64,000 bases of DNA from the NCBI RefSeq assembly GCF_029867415.1, contig NC_081181.1, positions 117,181,888 through 117,245,887 on the forward strand, given 5' to 3'. The notes below the pieces were generated by a model, which saw only the letters and a program-made list of their open reading frames with translations, did not search any database and was not told the origin of the DNA. This stretch comes from Vicia villosa. Taxonomy: Eukaryota; Streptophyta; Magnoliopsida; Fabales; Fabaceae. Shown here piece after piece: positions 10,806 to 21,625 of this stretch (position 1 is the stretch's first letter; each line of letters begins with the position of its first letter). A program made the position numbers and the translations under genes.

Positions 10806-11225
10806 TGGTACCTGGACTCTGGGTGCTCGCGGCACATGACGGGAAAAAGGTCTATGTTCTAAGACCTGGTGCTTAAATCTGCTGGAGAAGTTAAGTTTGG
10901 AGGGAACCAGAAGGGCAAGATCATTGGTTCTGGAACCATAAGCATTGGTAACTCTCCCTCTATAACTAATGTTCTGCTAGTAGATGGATTAGCTCATAAC
11001 TTATTGTTCATAAGTCAATTAAGTGATAATGGTTATGACATAATCTTCAATCAAAAGTCTTGTAAAGCTATTAGTCAGAAGGATGGCTCAATCCTATTTA
11101 CAGACAAGAGAAATAACAACATTTACAAGATTGATCTTCAAGATCTTAAGAATCAGAAGGTTACTTGCCTTATGTCTGTTAGTGAAGAGCAGTGAGTTTG
11201 GCACAGAAGATTAGGTCATGCTAGT
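10806..11225 (+). pseudogene. pol: Element A protease and GAG-pre-integrase region
   Basis: The aspartic protease motif [12 protein letters not shown] begins at 10809, with its catalytic Asp codon at 10815-10817. An in-frame TAA at 10860-10862 interrupts it. The same frame then runs through KSAGEVKFGGNQKG to the pre-integrase block and ends in TGA at 11193-11195, where relatives have tryptophan in the WHRRLGHAS zinc region. The remaining motifs look conserved, so the decay came after the element was functional. Confidence 0.85.
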
Positions 11226-12010
11226 TTGAGAAAGATTTCTCAGATTGACAAACTTAATCTGGTCAGAGGACTCCCTAATCTGAAATACATATCAGATGCT
11301 CTTTGTGAAGCATGTCAGACAGGGAAGTTCTCAAAACCTGCATTCAAGTCTAAAAATGTTGTCTCTTCCTCTAGGCCGCTAGAACTTCTACACATTGATC
11401 TTTTTGGCCCAGTCAAAACAACATCAATCAGAGGGAAGAAATATGGATCACTCATCGTAGAAGACTATAGTAGATGGACGTGGGTAAAGTTCCAAAAACA
11501 CAAGGATGAGTCTCATACAGTGTTCTTTGACTTCTGCACTCAGATCCAATATGAGAAAGAGTGTAAAATCATAAAGGTCGGAAGTGATCATGGTGGTGAA
11601 TTTGAGAACATATTCTTTGAGATTTATTTCAAAGAAAATGGTATTGCCCATGATTTCTCTTGTCCTAGAACTCCACAGCAAAATGGAGTTGTAGAACGAA
11701 AGAATAGGACTCTACAAGAAATGGTCAGAACCATGATCAATGAAACCAATATGGCTAAGCATTTCTGGGAAGAAGCAATCAACACTGCATGTTATATTCA
11801 GAATAGAATCTCCATAAGACCTATTCTTAATAAGACTCCTTATGATTTGTGGAAGAACAGAAAGCCCAACATTTCTTATTTCCATCCATTTGGATGTGTA
11901 TGTTATATTCTGAACACTAAAGATCATCTGCATTAGTTTGATTCTAAGGCACATAAGTGTTTCCTTCTTGGATATTCTGAACGCTCTAAAGGCTACAGAG
12001 TATACAATAC
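11226..12010 (+). pseudogene. pol: Element A integrase
   Basis: The integrase core is recognisable. The HHCC zinc region ends in CEACQTGKFSK, followed by the DDE-type catalytic parts HIDLFGPV, KVGSDHGGEFEN and the glutamate region [12 protein letters not shown]. The frame is broken by TAG at 11934-11936 (HLH*FDSKAHKC; lysine in relatives). Downstream is the C-terminal block with FLGYSERSKGYRVYNTKT. Confidence 0.87.
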
Positions 12011-12017
12011 CAAAACA

Positions 12018-13189
12018 TTGGTTGTTGAAGAATCAATCAATATCAGATTTGATGATAAGCTTGGTCTTGAAAAGCCAAAGCAGTTTGAGAATTTTGCAGT
12101 TATAGAAATCTCTAATTCAGACTCTGAAGAACCCAGAAGCAAAGTTTCAGAAGATCAAGTTGCTGCTTCATTAGAGAATCTCAGAATTTCTGAAGAGCCA
12201 ACTATCACAAGATCTTCTAGACTCAACTCTGCTCACTCACAAGATGTTATCATTGGGAAGAAAGATGATCCTATCAGAACAAGAGCATTCCTTAAGAACA
12301 ATGCACAATGTCAATTTGGTCTAGTATCTCTAATTGAGCCAACTTCTGTTGATCAAGCTCTAGAGGATGCTGACTGGATAATTGCCATGCAAGAAGAACT
12401 AAATCAGTTTACATGGAATGATGTTTGGGATATGGTTCCAACACCAAAAGGATTTAACATCATTGGAACTAAGTGGGTCTTCAGAAACAAGCTAAGCGAA
12501 AAAGGAGAATTTGTAAGAAACAAAGCCAGACTAGTTGCTTAGGGCTATAGTCAGCAAGAAGGTATTGACTATACTGAAACCTTTGCACCAGTGGCCAGGT
12601 TAGAATCTATTCGCTTATTCATTTCTTTTGCCGCTCAACATACCATCACTCTGTATCAAATGGATGTTAAGAGTGCTTTCTTAAATTGTTATATAGATGA
12701 GGAAGTTTATGTCCACCAACCTCCTGGTTCTGAAGACTCTTATCCAGAACATGTTTTCAAATTAAAGAAATCATTAAATGGCCTGAAGCAAGCTCTTAGA
12801 GCTTGGTATGAAAGATTAAGTTCTTTCCTTCTGGAAAATGGTTTCACTAGAGGACAATGGATACAACTCTCTTCTGTAAAACCTTTAAAAAGGATATTTT
12901 AATTTGTCAAATATATGTTGATGATATTATCTTTGGGACATCTAATGCTACACTTGGAAAGGAGTTTGCTAAGTCTATGCAGGCTGAGTTTGAAATGAGC
13001 ATGATAGGAGAACTCAAGTATTTCCTTGGGATCCAAATCAATCAAACTTCTGACCAAGTATGTGAAAGAACTTCTGAAGAAGTTTAATCTTTCAGAAAGC
13101 AAAGAAGAAAAAACTCCTATGCATCGAACGTGTGTTCTAGGTAAGGATGAGATAAGTAAGAAGGTGGATCAGAAGCTCTACAGAGGTAT
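12018..13189 (+). pseudogene. pol: Element A reverse transcriptase
   Basis: A copia-type RT. N-terminal motif [18 protein letters not shown] is followed by GTKWVFRNK. A TAG at 12540-12542 replaces the glutamine of LVAQGY; elements B and F in this window keep that glutamine. Then come [28 protein letters not shown] and catalytic YVDDIIFG at about 12915. A frame change near 12860 and another near 13050 (KYFLGIQINQT...) break the domain. Confidence 0.88.
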
Positions 13190-13841
13190 GATTGGATCTC
13201 TTCTATATCTTACTGCTTCTAGACCTGGCATTTTATTCAGTGTTTGTGTGTGTGCAAGATTCCAATCAGATCCTGGAGAATCTCACTTAACTGTTGTTAA
13301 GAGAATTCTGAGGTATCCGAAAGGTACTACTAATGTTGGTTTAGTCTACAGAAGATCTGAAGAATACAACTTAGTAGGATTTTGTGATGCTGATTACACT
13401 GGAGATAGAGTTGAAAGGAAAAGTACTTATGGAAGTTGTCAATTTCTTGGAAGTCATATGATTTCCTGGTACAGCAAGAAGCAAGCTACAATTGCCCTCT
13501 CTACAACAGAAGCAGAATATATTGCTGCTGCTAGATGTAGTACATAAATGCTCTGGATGAAGAGTCAATTAGAAGATTATCAGATATATGAGAGTAACAT
13601 TCCTATCTTCTGTGATAATACTTCTGCTATTTGTTTATCTAAGAATCCAATCTTACATTCCAAAGCTAAACATATTGAGATTAAACATCATTTCATTAGG
13701 GACTATGTTCAGAAGGGCGTTCTATCTTTAAACTTTGTTGATACAGACCATCAATAGGCTGATATCTTTACAAAACCCCTTGCTGAAGATAGGTTTAAGT
13801 TCATTCTGAAGAATATCAGTATGGATTTATGCCCAGAGTGA
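13190..13841 (+). pseudogene. pol: Element A RNase H and end of pol
   Basis: Contains [16 protein letters not shown], the RNase H motif CDADYTGDRVERKST, STTEAEYIAAARCST, and CDNTSAICLSKNP. The domain ends with ADIFTKPLAEDRF and the presumed terminal stop at 13839-13841. Premature stops are a TAA at 13545-13547 and a TAG at 13755-13757; relatives have Gln and Trp at these positions. Confidence 0.88.
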
Positions 13842-14341
13842 AAAGATGAGAAGCTCTGATATATGGATTAGATTTGAAATGATCATTTATTTCTCTTATC
13901 AGAAGTTCTGAAAATGCTGATCAGTTAGATATTCTAATTCTATTTTTTCTAATGCTTCATATGTCTAAGTTGACTCAGAATTTCTTTTAAAGAAAAACAG
14001 CTGTCACCAGCTATTCCAGAAGATGAACACGTGTTCACTCTAATGGGACAAGCATGCGTGCAGTTGATGAGACGCCGCCCTAGGTAACTGTGCAAATCAT
14101 TTCAAATATCACGTTTTACCCTAACGTCACTCAACATTAAATGCTAACTGATTCAAACTCTGTAATCTCTTTCATTCAGAATCATATTGCATATCATTTC
14201 AAATCCGTGCCTATATAAACGCATCTCTATATCATTTCATCTCTTTCCATTCATCCTCATTGTTCATTGTCTGTGCTTTTTCATCTCTCTCTCTCTTTTC
14301 ATAAACCCTAGTTACGTAACCCTAAATCTCAGTGTGAATAT
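13842..14341 (+). other. Element A spacer between pol and post-pol ORF
   Basis: 500 bp with no coding sequence. The last 130 bp look like a plant core promoter: TATATAAA at 14212-14219 followed by a CT-rich stretch up to the ATG at 14342. Confidence 0.7.
14212..14219 (+). promoter_or_regulatory. TATA box upstream of element A post-pol ORF
   Basis: TATATAAA lies 123 bp before the ATG of the post-pol ORF. It is followed by a pyrimidine-rich leader (ctctttccattcatcctc, cttttcatctctctctctc). This matches plant core promoters with a TATA box and Y-patch. Promoter activity is inferred, not shown. Confidence 0.45.
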
Positions 14342-15265
14342 ATGTCTTCTTCATCAAATGTTCAACGCAAGGTCTCATCTTCAAACCAAGTTCAACAAAA
14401 GAAATCTACAAACACTCCTTTGAAGACTTGTTTGATTCCTTATGATGAATTGGAGGTTCTCTGCGAAACTATGGTGGATTTTGAAAATCTTATGGCTCAT
14501 GATTTCAAAATAAAAACTGGAGTGCTAGTACAAGGATGGACAAACTTCTTTGAAAGGTTGATTGGACCAGTTTACCCTTTTTTGGTTAAGGAATTCTGGA
14601 CACATGCCACTGTTACTTCAACTGCTATCATCTCCTTCGTGTTAGGGCATGAAGTTGTTGTGACTGAGAAGCTGATAAGGAAAATGTACAGTTTGGATGG
14701 TATAGATGGAATTACTGGAGCTCTCCCAGGCAGAACTAATTGGGACAAAATTGACCCTAAGTTGTTTACTTCTGGTGTTGCCTCTCCCTACACTACTGAC
14801 TTGAAGCCTTCCTACAGAGTATGAGCAAAGATCATTCTGGGATCTATCTATCATAGAAAATCAACAAACTCTGCTACCTACGTCAATCAAGATCAGAAGT
14901 ATGTTTTGTTCTGCATTGAAAAAGGCATGAGAGTCAATTTACCACACATTCTGTTTCAACATCTGAAGATAAATGTTGAAAAATCAAGGGAAGAAGAATG
15001 TCTGAAGAATCCCAAGCTCAAGAAGAATACTATTCCTTTTGGAAGAATGATATCAGATATTCTGACTGAGAATGGTTTGATAGATACTCTGAGAGCAACT
15101 GGCTCTTCTCAGAACTTGACTGCTATTCGTGGGAGTATTCTAAATGCTCAGTCTCTAAGAAGGATGCACTTGATTGAAAAGGTGACCACTCCTCCAAAAG
15201 TGTTTCCAGATATTCTGACGAGAAGAAAGCCTGTTGTGAGCTTCTCTCATATGTTCAAAGAGGAG
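14342..15265 (+). pseudogene. Element A post-pol ORF, part 1 (plant transposon-protein-like, Sirevirus extra ORF)
   Basis: Starts MSSSSNVQRKVSSSNQ and continues through a globular helical domain (WTNFFERLIGPVYPFLVKEFW, then AIISFVLGHEVVVTEKLI). This resembles the putative plant transposon protein domain found in post-pol ORFs of legume Sireviruses. A TGA at 14822-14824 interrupts it; the same frame continues as AKIILGSIYHRK to MFKEE. The ORF is cut at 15265 by Ogre C, resumes at 47950, is cut again at 48037 and finishes at 56500. Function unknown; no transmembrane segment is obvious. Confidence 0.75.
15261..15265. repeat. Target-site duplication of Ogre C, left copy (aggag)
   Basis: aggag before the LTR start at 15266 recurs at 47945-47949 directly after the far LTR, 32.7 kb away. 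Confidence 0.93.
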
Positions 15266-15502
15266 TGTCATACCCCAAAATTTGCCCATCCTTTTTCTCT
15301 TATTCAAACTCATATCAAAGTACAATGCTCAAAGACACCTCCTTCTAAACAATGGTTCAAGGAATTAGGGTTTTAATTTCTCTAAAGAAAATCAATGGAT
15401 CAAAGGCTCCAATGCATCTCATATGGCTTATGATGTTTCAAACTATCTACATGACAAAATTCAGGTTCTAATTCAAAGGATTGGCCACTCAATTGCTCAG
15501 AA

Positions 15503-15711
15503 AGTCAACAGTCGATTAGTTTGACCTAAAAGTCAACTGTGGTCAAAGTACAGTCAAAACTCCTGAATTTTTGTCAACAACCTTATTTTGAAGTATCATT
15601 CACCATTTGATCAAGGATTGATCATGGTTCATCAAGAAAGATCAAAAATCAACAAATTCAAGAGTTTCTAAATTAGGGTTTTCATAGGAGAAAGTCAACT
15701 AAACTTTGACC
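15503..15711 (+). promoter_or_regulatory. W-box cluster in Ogre C 5' LTR
   Basis: Seven perfect WRKY-type W-boxes (TTGACC or TTGACT on either strand) lie within 209 bp, at 15503, 15521, 15531, 15541, 15552, 15693 and 15706. About 0.2 would be expected by chance. They lie some 700-900 bp upstream of the TATA box. The same cluster is recognisable in the 3' LTR (44358-44570) and in the related LTRs D, G and H. WRKY binding is inferred from the known core motif. Confidence 0.6.
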
Positions 15712-16412
15712 AGCCATAACTTCTACATGGAAGCTCATTTCGAAGGAAATTGGATTCCCTACAATTTTGTCTCTCACAAGGCAAGTCCAAAAATGCTTCA
15801 TTTGAGAGATATGACTCAAAACATTATAGGTTTTGAAAATCAACCAAAAGTCATCTTTTTCAAAAAAGCATACAAGGAGCATGGAAAATTATTTTGACAT
15901 GGGATCAAAGACACTGGTTAGAGGACTCCTCAAGGTTTCTAAAAAGTCCAAGAACTTGAAAAAATGTTGAAATATGAAGAAATGGCAAGGTGCACAAGCT
16001 CACCAATTTTCAAGGGTGTGCATGAAGAGAAAAAGCCCAAAACTCAAAAACTTCCCAAATGGGCTTGCATTATTTTCATCAAATCTTTATCTTAAGCCCA
16101 TGCACGTCCCAAAAAAGTATCTTTCTATTTTTTATTATTTTTATTGATTATTTTATGGTTTTTATTCATTTAAATCATAGTTTAATTATATAAAATAGTA
16201 AATTAAATGGAAGATATGATTTTGCTTTGATTCTAAGCCAAATATCAATCAAATATCCTTATCCAATCATCCATTTTTCGTTCACATGGCTTGAGGTGCA
16301 AGAAAGATCAAATTTTTGCCATAATTAGAAAGAAAAAATCAATTTCCAAATCAAATTTTCCATGATTGATTCACAAGGATTTGGATCAATTTTATTGCCC
16401 TAATTCCATCTC

Positions 16413-16440
16413 TTATAAGTACTGAAACATTCCAGACCCC
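16413..16440 (+). promoter_or_regulatory. Ogre C LTR core promoter (TATA box and conserved CAGACCCC)
   Basis: TATAAGTA (16413-16420) is followed 13 bases later by CAGACCCCTAG. The same TATA plus CAGACC(CC)TAG arrangement is in LTR D (20726-20757) and LTR G (49140-49170), suggesting a conserved transcription start region. Confidence 0.55.
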
Positions 16441-17116
16441 TAGTGGACGAAATTCTGCAATCAAGAACCCTATTCAAGTGTCAAAGTTTTCACAAAAAAA
16501 CTCAAATTGGGTCTTGGAGATTGGGGACGTTTCAAGGAGTTGCAAGCATTGCTACACATTCCTGGGAGCAAAGTGAAGTTGTTTGGACTATCACACGCAA
16601 TTAACACCCCCAGAAATACCTCCAATAAGCTACGGTATGTCGTTTCAGATTCAAGGTCGAATGCATTGATTCATGCATGATTCATGGATTTTGTTTGCAT
16701 ATTATGGTTTCTAATGCTTCTATGAACGAATCTGGATATTTAATTGAGTTTCTATGCGTGTTTGCTATTAATTGCCATGTTAGGGTTCATACTTTAAAAT
16801 TAGGGGTTTTTGTTTTAAAAGCTTTTGCGCCATGATAATGATACAGGTGGGTTCGGATGAAGGAGACGATCATGAATATGGTCTTGGATTTAATTTTTAT
16901 ATGTGTATGAGTGCCTTTGCGATTCACAGGTGTAATAGGTATGTTTCGTTTATAGCTAATCTGGTAAGAGCATTGTAAAAAGCTCAGTTGCAGGTTTAAG
17001 TGGGGAAGATGATGAGTTGTCATCACCCTGTTGGCCAATTTAAACTCTCGCGCGCATTTTTCCATTGCTCCATGTAAGTTTATGTATTATTTTCCAAGTG
17101 CGTTTGATGAACACAT

Positions 17117-17194
17117 AAGCTGCTTGGTTGAGTTGGTCGCTGCGTGTGGGAGGGGGCGTTGGTTCGATCCTTCGCTCCCACACTTTTTTTTTTT
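17117..17194 (+). other. tRNA-like segment with A-box, B-box and T-run in Ogre C 5' LTR
   Basis: A-box-like TGGTTGAGTTGG (17125-17136), B-box-like GGTTCGATCC (17161-17170) and a run of T (17183-17194) imitate an internal RNA polymerase III promoter and terminator. The acceptor and T stems do not pair well, so this is not a functional tRNA gene. It could be tRNA-derived (SINE-like) sequence embedded in the LTR. Repeated in the 3' LTR at 45989-46065 and as a variant in LTR H at 51351-51425. Confidence 0.4.
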
Positions 17195-19072
17195 ACAAAA
17201 TACTTAGTCCCTTAATCCGGTGCACATCATATGGAGAGAGCTACGATGCAACCTCAAGTCATCACCTCAAGATCACTGCAGCCTCCGATCCAATGTCTCA
17301 AGCATTGAAGGTGCATCATAATCCCTCATGGCCATACCACACCAGATTATAAGCTAAGATCTCTAATTTCTTTTATTATTATTTATTTTTCCTTTTTTCA
17401 ATAACCTTTTTTTTATTATTCATTTGTTTTAAATAAAACCCTTTTTAAAAACTTTCTTTTCTTCATAAAATTATTTTAATTAAATAATTAATTTAATTAA
17501 GTTTTAATAATGATTTTTATGTGATTCAATGATTAAATTAATTTTGTTTAATTATTTAATTAGTTTAATATTTCTTTTAATTGATTAAAATAGTTATTAG
17601 GGTTAGATAATTTAATCGAAAACTCATTTTTTCCGATTTAATTAATTAGGTTGAAAACCAATAATTAATTAATTTGGCTTTTATTTATTCTATTAATCAT
17701 AGTTAACTTGTGCCCTAATCAGGGTTTACAAGGTTTGTCGCCTGATCAGTCATACACTAAAAAAAAATTCTTTCTTTTTGTGCAATGTTTCAGGGTTACC
17801 ATCAGGGTTCTTTCGACTACGCGCCACGCCAATCAAGAAGCTAAGTCCTGATTTCTTTATTGATTTAAATATTTATTTTTGTCTTGTAAAATATACATTA
17901 GGGTTTGCCTTCGTCTGTTAATGAACTCCTCCTACACTTACCCTCTTTTTTCCATGTCTTTATTAATTTTCAGGGTTAACCAACCGGTCAAAACTCGAAC
18001 GTTCGGTAACCCTAAAATTCATTATGTTTTTTTAATTTCTTCTTTTTAATTATTACTTGTGTCAAACTATTTGCTCTGTTGGGGTTTTATTTTATTGCTT
18101 TTTCTCCCCTTCCCCATGGCTTATTATGTAACTGCTCCTGGTTGTATTGTGTGGCCTTGAAGGCACTTAAACTGCTATTATAACTGTGTGGTTAGTAATT
18201 CTAGGGAGTGCAACTCTGAATTGAACTTAGAATAACTAATTATAAGATAATTACTTGAATTGAATCACGTGATTGTGCACCCACACACCTTTTATGGTAA
18301 CCTCTTCTGTTGCCCTTTGCCTGTTGCCTTGTTGCCTTTTTTTTCAGTGCAGAATAGTCAAGTCCCTCTAATACGAGGACGCCTCAGCAATGTTGCCCTC
18401 AGTTCATTCTTGTCACAAAAGATCATAAGTCCCAATGATGCTGCCTTCGGTTCGGTTATATGATCTTGTCCCTCAAGGTTGCCTATGATGATGTGATAGT
18501 CCCTTTTGATTATTACTGAGGTGTCCTCTTTGGTTGCCTAATAATGACTATTCTTATCCTTCCCTTAGACTACCTGCCCTCTTCATGGCAGGGACAGTCT
18601 TATGGCAAACGATAATTGCGACGACCCATCAACCTCCAAATAAAAGGACTTCCTACCCTCCTATGGTATGGATAGCCCTGAAAGGCTAAAAGAACCTTTT
18701 TAATAAGGGTAATTATCTCCTAATTGCTTTGCTCTGGCTTAAATCTTTTTCTTACCCTTTATCAAAAACCTTCAAAAAGGCTACGCTTATTTACAAGCTG
18801 AAGTCCTTATTTCAAATCTTTTTTCTTTATTCACTGCAAACATTTTCAAAACATCTCAAAGTGAGCTAAGCATTTAAGAGCCCATGGATAACCATGGATA
18901 CAAAGGGTGCCTTACACCTTCCCTTTGTATAAATTACCCCCCGTACTCAGTTTCTTTTAAAAAAGGTTTTTTCTGTTCTTTTAGCCTTTCATTAATTTGG
19001 ATAAAATAAAAGTCGGTGGCGACTCTTGCTTACCGCGACATTTCAAAAAAATAGTTCACCGTATTACAGAAC

Positions 19073-19090
19073 TGGCGACTCTGCTGGGGA
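19073..19090 (+). promoter_or_regulatory. Ogre C primer-binding site
   Basis: TGGCGACTCTGCTGGGGA lies four bases after the 5' LTR. This is the PBS type reported for Ogre elements, complementary to a tRNA-Arg 3' end (family knowledge). The first ten bases also occur inside U5 at 19017-19026. Confidence 0.85.
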
Positions 19091-19546
19091 TTTTCGAATA
19101 AAATAAGGGTTACCTTAAAAGTTTAGGATCAATTAAATGTTTTCTATTGTTTGCTTTGCTTGCTTTATTTTTAAAGGTTGTTTTGGGTATTTTGCTGTGT
19201 GAAAGATCCTACACCCGGATCCAGTGTACCTTAAGTATGTGGCCATAGACCAGGGAGGTTGTACGACATGTATCGTTATGGTCGAACTGGTGGCCACCGT
19301 TAGTGCGACGCTTTGGTTTGTCCTGATGGCCCTTGAATCTGATCGAGGAGACGTTTGGCTACCGCGTGGTGTCATGAGCACTAATTCGCCTTTAGAACCT
19401 TAGTTGAACTTGACTTTGACATTTAAGAAGTAGCGAGATGGCTGGCTTTGGATTCCTGACTGAAGCCGATTGATACTCGATGCTACACTCATTGAGATTG
19501 GTCTCTAGGGATGCTTTTGGCTGGCCGATTGAGCGCTATGTTGAGA
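19091..19546 (+). other. Ogre C leader, part 1
   Basis: Untranslated leader between the PBS and ORF1. No coding signal. Cut at 19551 by solo LTR D and continued at 23267-23515. Confidence 0.75.
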
Positions 19547-19551
19547 CAATG
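19547..19551. repeat. Target-site duplication of solo LTR D, left copy (caatg)
   Basis: caatg precedes TGTCATACC at 19552 and recurs at 23262-23266. Confidence 0.92.
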
Positions 19552-21555
19552 TGTCATACCCCAAAATTTGCCCATCTTATTTCTCTTAAAACAAACTCAG
19601 ATCAAGGTACAAAGCTCAAAGACATCCCTCCTAAATAAAGGCTCAAGAAACTAGGGTTTTTATTATTCTGAAGAAAATCAATGGATCCAAAGCTACAAGG
19701 CATCTCATATGGTTTATGATATTCCAAACTACCTCCATGAAAAAATTCAGGACTCAATTCAAAGAGTTGGTCACTCAATTACTCAGAAAGTCAACAGTCG
19801 ACTGATTTGACCTAAAAGTCAACTGTGGTCAAAGTACAGTCAAAACTCCTGATTTTTTGTCAACATCCTTATTTTGAAGTATTATTCACCATTTGATCAA
19901 GAATTGATCATGGTTCATCAAGGAAAAATCATAAATCAACAAATTCAAAAGTTTCTAAATTAGGGTTTTCATAGGAGAAAGTCAACTGAACTTTGACCAG
20001 CCATAACTTCCACATGGAACATCAGAAATTTCCTATCCAAAGCTTATTTTGAAGGAAATTGAATTATCTACAACTTTGTCTCTCACATGCCAAGTCTAGA
20101 AATGCTTCATTTGAGAGATATGGAGCAAAAGATCATAGGTCCTTTTTGAAAGTCAACCAAAAGCAGTTTTTTGTCAAAGCCAATATCACCGAGATAAATT
20201 CTCCAAACGGGAAAAATCTTCCAAAGTGGCTTGTAGAGGACATCTTGAGGTTTCCAAAAAGTCCTAGAACTCCTTCATATCTTAAACATTGAGGGAGATA
20301 TGCCTTGTCAAAGTTGGACAATTTTTGAGGAAAAAATGTGAAGTAAAGGGCTCCAAAATGAATCTTTTTGCAAAAGGACCCAATCTTTTTTTATTCAATC
20401 TTGCTCCCCAAGTCATCTAGAAGATCCAAGACCAATGCCACGAATTTTTGACAATTATTTGATTTTTATTGAATTTTTATTCATTAAAAATATGATTTAA
20501 ATCAAGTAATCAAAGAAATATGAAAAGATTTGATTTGGTTATATTTTTTAATCAAATTCAATTACATTATGGACCATATATTTGATTGAAATTCGTGCAA
20601 AGCAAATTGAGGAAAAAAAGATTGAAATTGTGCTAATTTAGAAAGATTATGGAGATTTTTCAATCAACTTCCAATTCCATGATTCAATTGAATTTTTCAG
20701 AGTTTTGTTAACCTAATCTGTCCAATATATAAACACAAACATTTGCAGACCTAGGGGACACGTGAAATTGCCTCTAAGAACCCTGATCAATTCTTTCAAA
20801 GTTCAAAGAAAGTCAAAATTTGGTTTCTAAGGAGGAGCTCGATTCAAGGCATTTAGAGGTTCCAGAAACATTCATGAGACATCACTGAAGGATCCTCCAT
20901 CATTCTCCAAGGTTGCAGCCCCCAGAATCGTTCCCAATCACTCGCGGTTTGTGCTTACCTTCTCATGCTCGATTCCAATAATTCTTGCATATTTAACATG
21001 AATCAAATGCATATTTATGTTCATATTGATAATTGCAATCTTTCTGGATAGTTTGGTTGAGTTTGAACGTAGGTATACGATTTTGCCATTAACGAGCTTC
21101 AAAGCTCGAAATTAGGGTTTCTTGATTTAGTTGCAATTAGAACTTAAAACAGGTACCAACAGATTCGTATGAATGGGACAAATCGTTCCATGGCTTCGTC
21201 TTTAATTTTCGTTGCATATACAAGGTTTTCTTGAGTACAGGGGCTATGGCTACGCTTTGCGTCCGTAGGTAAAGGTTTGCGCAAGTTTAGACGACGGCGG
21301 GAGGAAGAAGACGCAGACGTGTCGCCTCCTCATAGGTTCGTCCACGCGCGCGCAGAAATTTGAAAGGCTGGAGAATCCAGTGTGCGTTGGCTCACACGCG
21401 TACGATGTGCCTCGTCCGGCCAACTCTTGGATCTTTATTCCATCTCAATCCAACGCTCTAGAATATGCAGATCCACCATGCTCCCACGCGCGCTGCCACA
21501 CCAGATTAAAAGTTAAGTTTTTTTTATTTTTTTATTTATTATTCCACAAACCCGT

Positions 21556-21625
<70 letters not shown>

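Larger units (their letters stand above)
15266..19068 (+). repeat. Ogre C 5' LTR (3803 bp)
   Basis: Starts TGTCATACCCCAAAATTTGC and ends CACCGTATTACA, four bases before the PBS. Inside are a W-box cluster (15503-15711), a TATA box (TATAAGTA, 16413-16420) followed by CAGACCCCTAG, a tRNA-like segment (17117-17194), and a U5 end with GTGCCTTACACCTTCCC and a PBS-like TGGCGACTCT (19017-19026). Compared with the 3' LTR it lacks about 24 bp near 15735. Small open frames within it are not genes. Confidence 0.93.

Noticed and set aside
15266..19068. Small open frames inside the Ogre C LTRs as possible genes
   Set aside because: They differ between the two LTR copies and between related LTRs, as expected for non-coding sequence.
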